This document shows, piece after piece, positions 23,740-24,264 of a DNA stretch of 24,264 nucleotides (the stretch's first letter is position 1; each line of letters opens with the position of its first letter). Source of the stretch: Phenylobacterium aquaticum (lineage in GTDB: Bacteria > Pseudomonadota > Alphaproteobacteria > Caulobacterales > Caulobacteraceae). The DNA lies in contig NZ_CANCLE010000050.1 in assembly GCF_947378715.1 (NCBI RefSeq), positions 1 through 24,264 on the forward strand. Reading direction: 5' to 3'. Position numbers and translations under genes: made by a program. Below the pieces are notes generated by a model. That model did not search any database, was not told the origin of the DNA, and saw only the letters and a program-made list of their open reading frames with translations.

Positions 23740-24264
23740 ATGTCCATTGATGTCCTGATGCCTGCCCTGTCGCCGACCATGGAGGAGGGGACGCTCGCCA
23801 AGTGGCATGTGAAGAAGGGCGACGTGGTGAAGTCGGGCGACGTGATCGCCGAGATCGAGACCGACAAGGCGACCATGGAGGTGGAAGCCGTCGACGAGGG
23901 CGTGGTCGAGGACGTGCTGGTTCCGGAAGGGACCGAGGGGGTTAAGGTCAACACCCCGATCGCCCGGCTGAGCGGAGAGGGCGAGGCGGCTTCTGCGCCG
24001 GCCCCGAGTCAAAGTCCCCCTCAGGCGGCTACGCCGCCAGCTCCCCCGGAGCAACCTGCTCCCGCCGTCGCTGCGTCCGCTGCGCCTGGTTCCTCCCCCT
24101 CTGGGGGAGGTGGCGCGGTGAGCGAAGCGAAGCGCGACGGAGGGGGTCAGCGCGTCTTCGCCTCGCCGCTCGCCCGGCGGATCGCCCAGCAGAAGGGGCT
24201 GGATCTGGCGGCGGTGACCGGCTCGGGTCCGCATGGCCGGATCATCAAGCGCGATGTCGAGACC
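23740..24264 (+). CDS. pdhC: Pyruvate dehydrogenase E2, dihydrolipoamide acetyltransferase, N-terminal part
   Basis: The first 175 codons are present, in frame to the window edge. Residues 1-80 are a lipoyl domain (lipoylated Lys43 in ETDKATMEVEA). Residues about 81-136 form an unusually long Ala/Pro/Gly linker. Residues 139-174 are the peripheral-subunit-binding domain (VFASPLARRIAQQKGLDLAA...GSGPHGRIIKRDVE). The catalytic acetyltransferase core lies outside the window. GAGAAG is 8 nt before the ATG. Two parts of the linker, about residues 92-103 and 118-136, are encoded by GC-rich palindromic repeat elements that also occur between genes at 16023-16161. Confidence 0.95.
   Translation, partial: MSIDVLMPALSPTMEEGTLAKWHVKKGDVVKSGDVIAEIETDKATMEVEAVDEGVVEDVLVPEGTEGVKVNTPIARLSGEGEAASAPAPSQSPPQAATPPAPPEQPAPAVAASAAPGSSPSGGGGAVSEAKRDGGGQRVFASPLARRIAQQKGLDLAAVTGSGPHGRIIKRDVET
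23752..23970 (+). repeat. 219-bp direct repeat, copy 2 (lipoyl domain of pdhC)
   Basis: This is the partner of 21549-21767, with 9 differences by eye and no gaps. Similarity stops right after the lipoyl domain (CGGCTG), where the two linkers diverge. Confidence 0.9.
24013..24047. repeat. Palindromic element inside pdhC, reverse orientation
   Basis: Plus-strand order: CCCCCTCA, hairpin GGCGGC-TAC-GCCGCC, AGCTCCCCC. The reverse complement of the left intergenic unit at 16023-16069 has the same layout (CCCCCTCA, GGCGC-TCC-GCGCC, AGCTCCCCC). It is translated as SPPQAATPPAPP in the E2 linker, about residues 92-103. Confidence 0.7.
24093..24146. repeat. Palindromic element inside pdhC, forward orientation
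   Basis: It starts with the same 17-bp hairpin CTCCCCC-TCT-GGGGGAG as 16023-16039. A variable GC-rich middle (GTGGCGCGGTGAGCG...GCGCGAC) and the terminal GGAGGGGG follow. It is translated as SPSGGGGAVSEAKRDGGG just before the subunit-binding domain (about residues 118-136). With the copy at 24013 it makes an inverted pair. Confidence 0.75.

Overview
This window is chromosomal DNA from a high-GC alphaproteobacterium, most likely a member of the Caulobacteraceae (Caulobacter/Phenylobacterium-like). The grounds are strongly G/C-biased third codon positions, frequent GTG/TTG starts, an E1-beta pyruvate dehydrogenase subunit carrying its own N-terminal lipoyl domain, and the gene order secG-pyrG ... 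eno-ftsB-pdhA-pdhB-pdhC, which is a known alphaproteobacterial neighbourhood. The genus is inferred, not proven.

Layout. 1-3798 (minus strand): the start of trpG, trpE and a PpiD-type periplasmic foldase gene; ppiD and trpE overlap by 4 nt. A small plus-strand membrane-protein gene lies between trpE and trpG. 3951-4694: tpiA. 4678-10705: an efflux locus. A TetR repressor and a patatin-like lipoprotein are transcribed leftward. A NodT-type outer-membrane factor, an EmrA/HlyD-type adaptor and an EmrB-type 14-TM MFS pump are transcribed rightward. A perfect 19-bp operator sits between the two divergent promoters. 10837-13064: secG and pyrG. 13143-17177: an MBOAT O-acyltransferase (AlgI-like) with an overlapping SGNH-like membrane partner, a YjbR-family gene, a secreted SH3-like protein (minus strand) and a PhnA-family gene. 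17561-18615: rpmF (L32) and a convergent crotonase gene, separated by a strong bidirectional terminator. 18783-24264: eno, ftsB, then the pyruvate dehydrogenase operon pdhA-pdhB-gfa-gfa-pdhC. pdhC runs off the window edge.

How it works together. Most genes are housekeeping: glycolysis (tpiA, eno) feeding pyruvate dehydrogenase, plus CTP synthesis, protein export, tryptophan synthesis and division. Accessory genes appear to have been inserted between tpiA and secG and between pyrG and eno, splitting the ancestral block. The usual kdsA between pyrG and eno is absent here.

The most interesting signals are not classical genes. (a) A family of GC-rich palindromic elements occurs as an inverted pair between yjbR and the SH3 gene. 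It occurs again as an inverted pair inside the pdhC reading frame, where it encodes much of the flexible linker. (b) A 128-bp nested palindrome has 28-bp arms built of 9-bp units around a strikingly AT-rich core. (c) Two GFA-family (seven-cysteine zinc) genes are translationally coupled inside the pdh operon and are flanked by a 219-bp direct repeat encoding the lipoyl domains of PdhB and PdhC. (d) Hairpins overlap the ribosome-binding or start regions of the algI-like gene and of ftsB. I did not find a clear-cut undescribed defence or biosynthetic system. The palindromic elements and the GFA-pdh coupling are the best leads.
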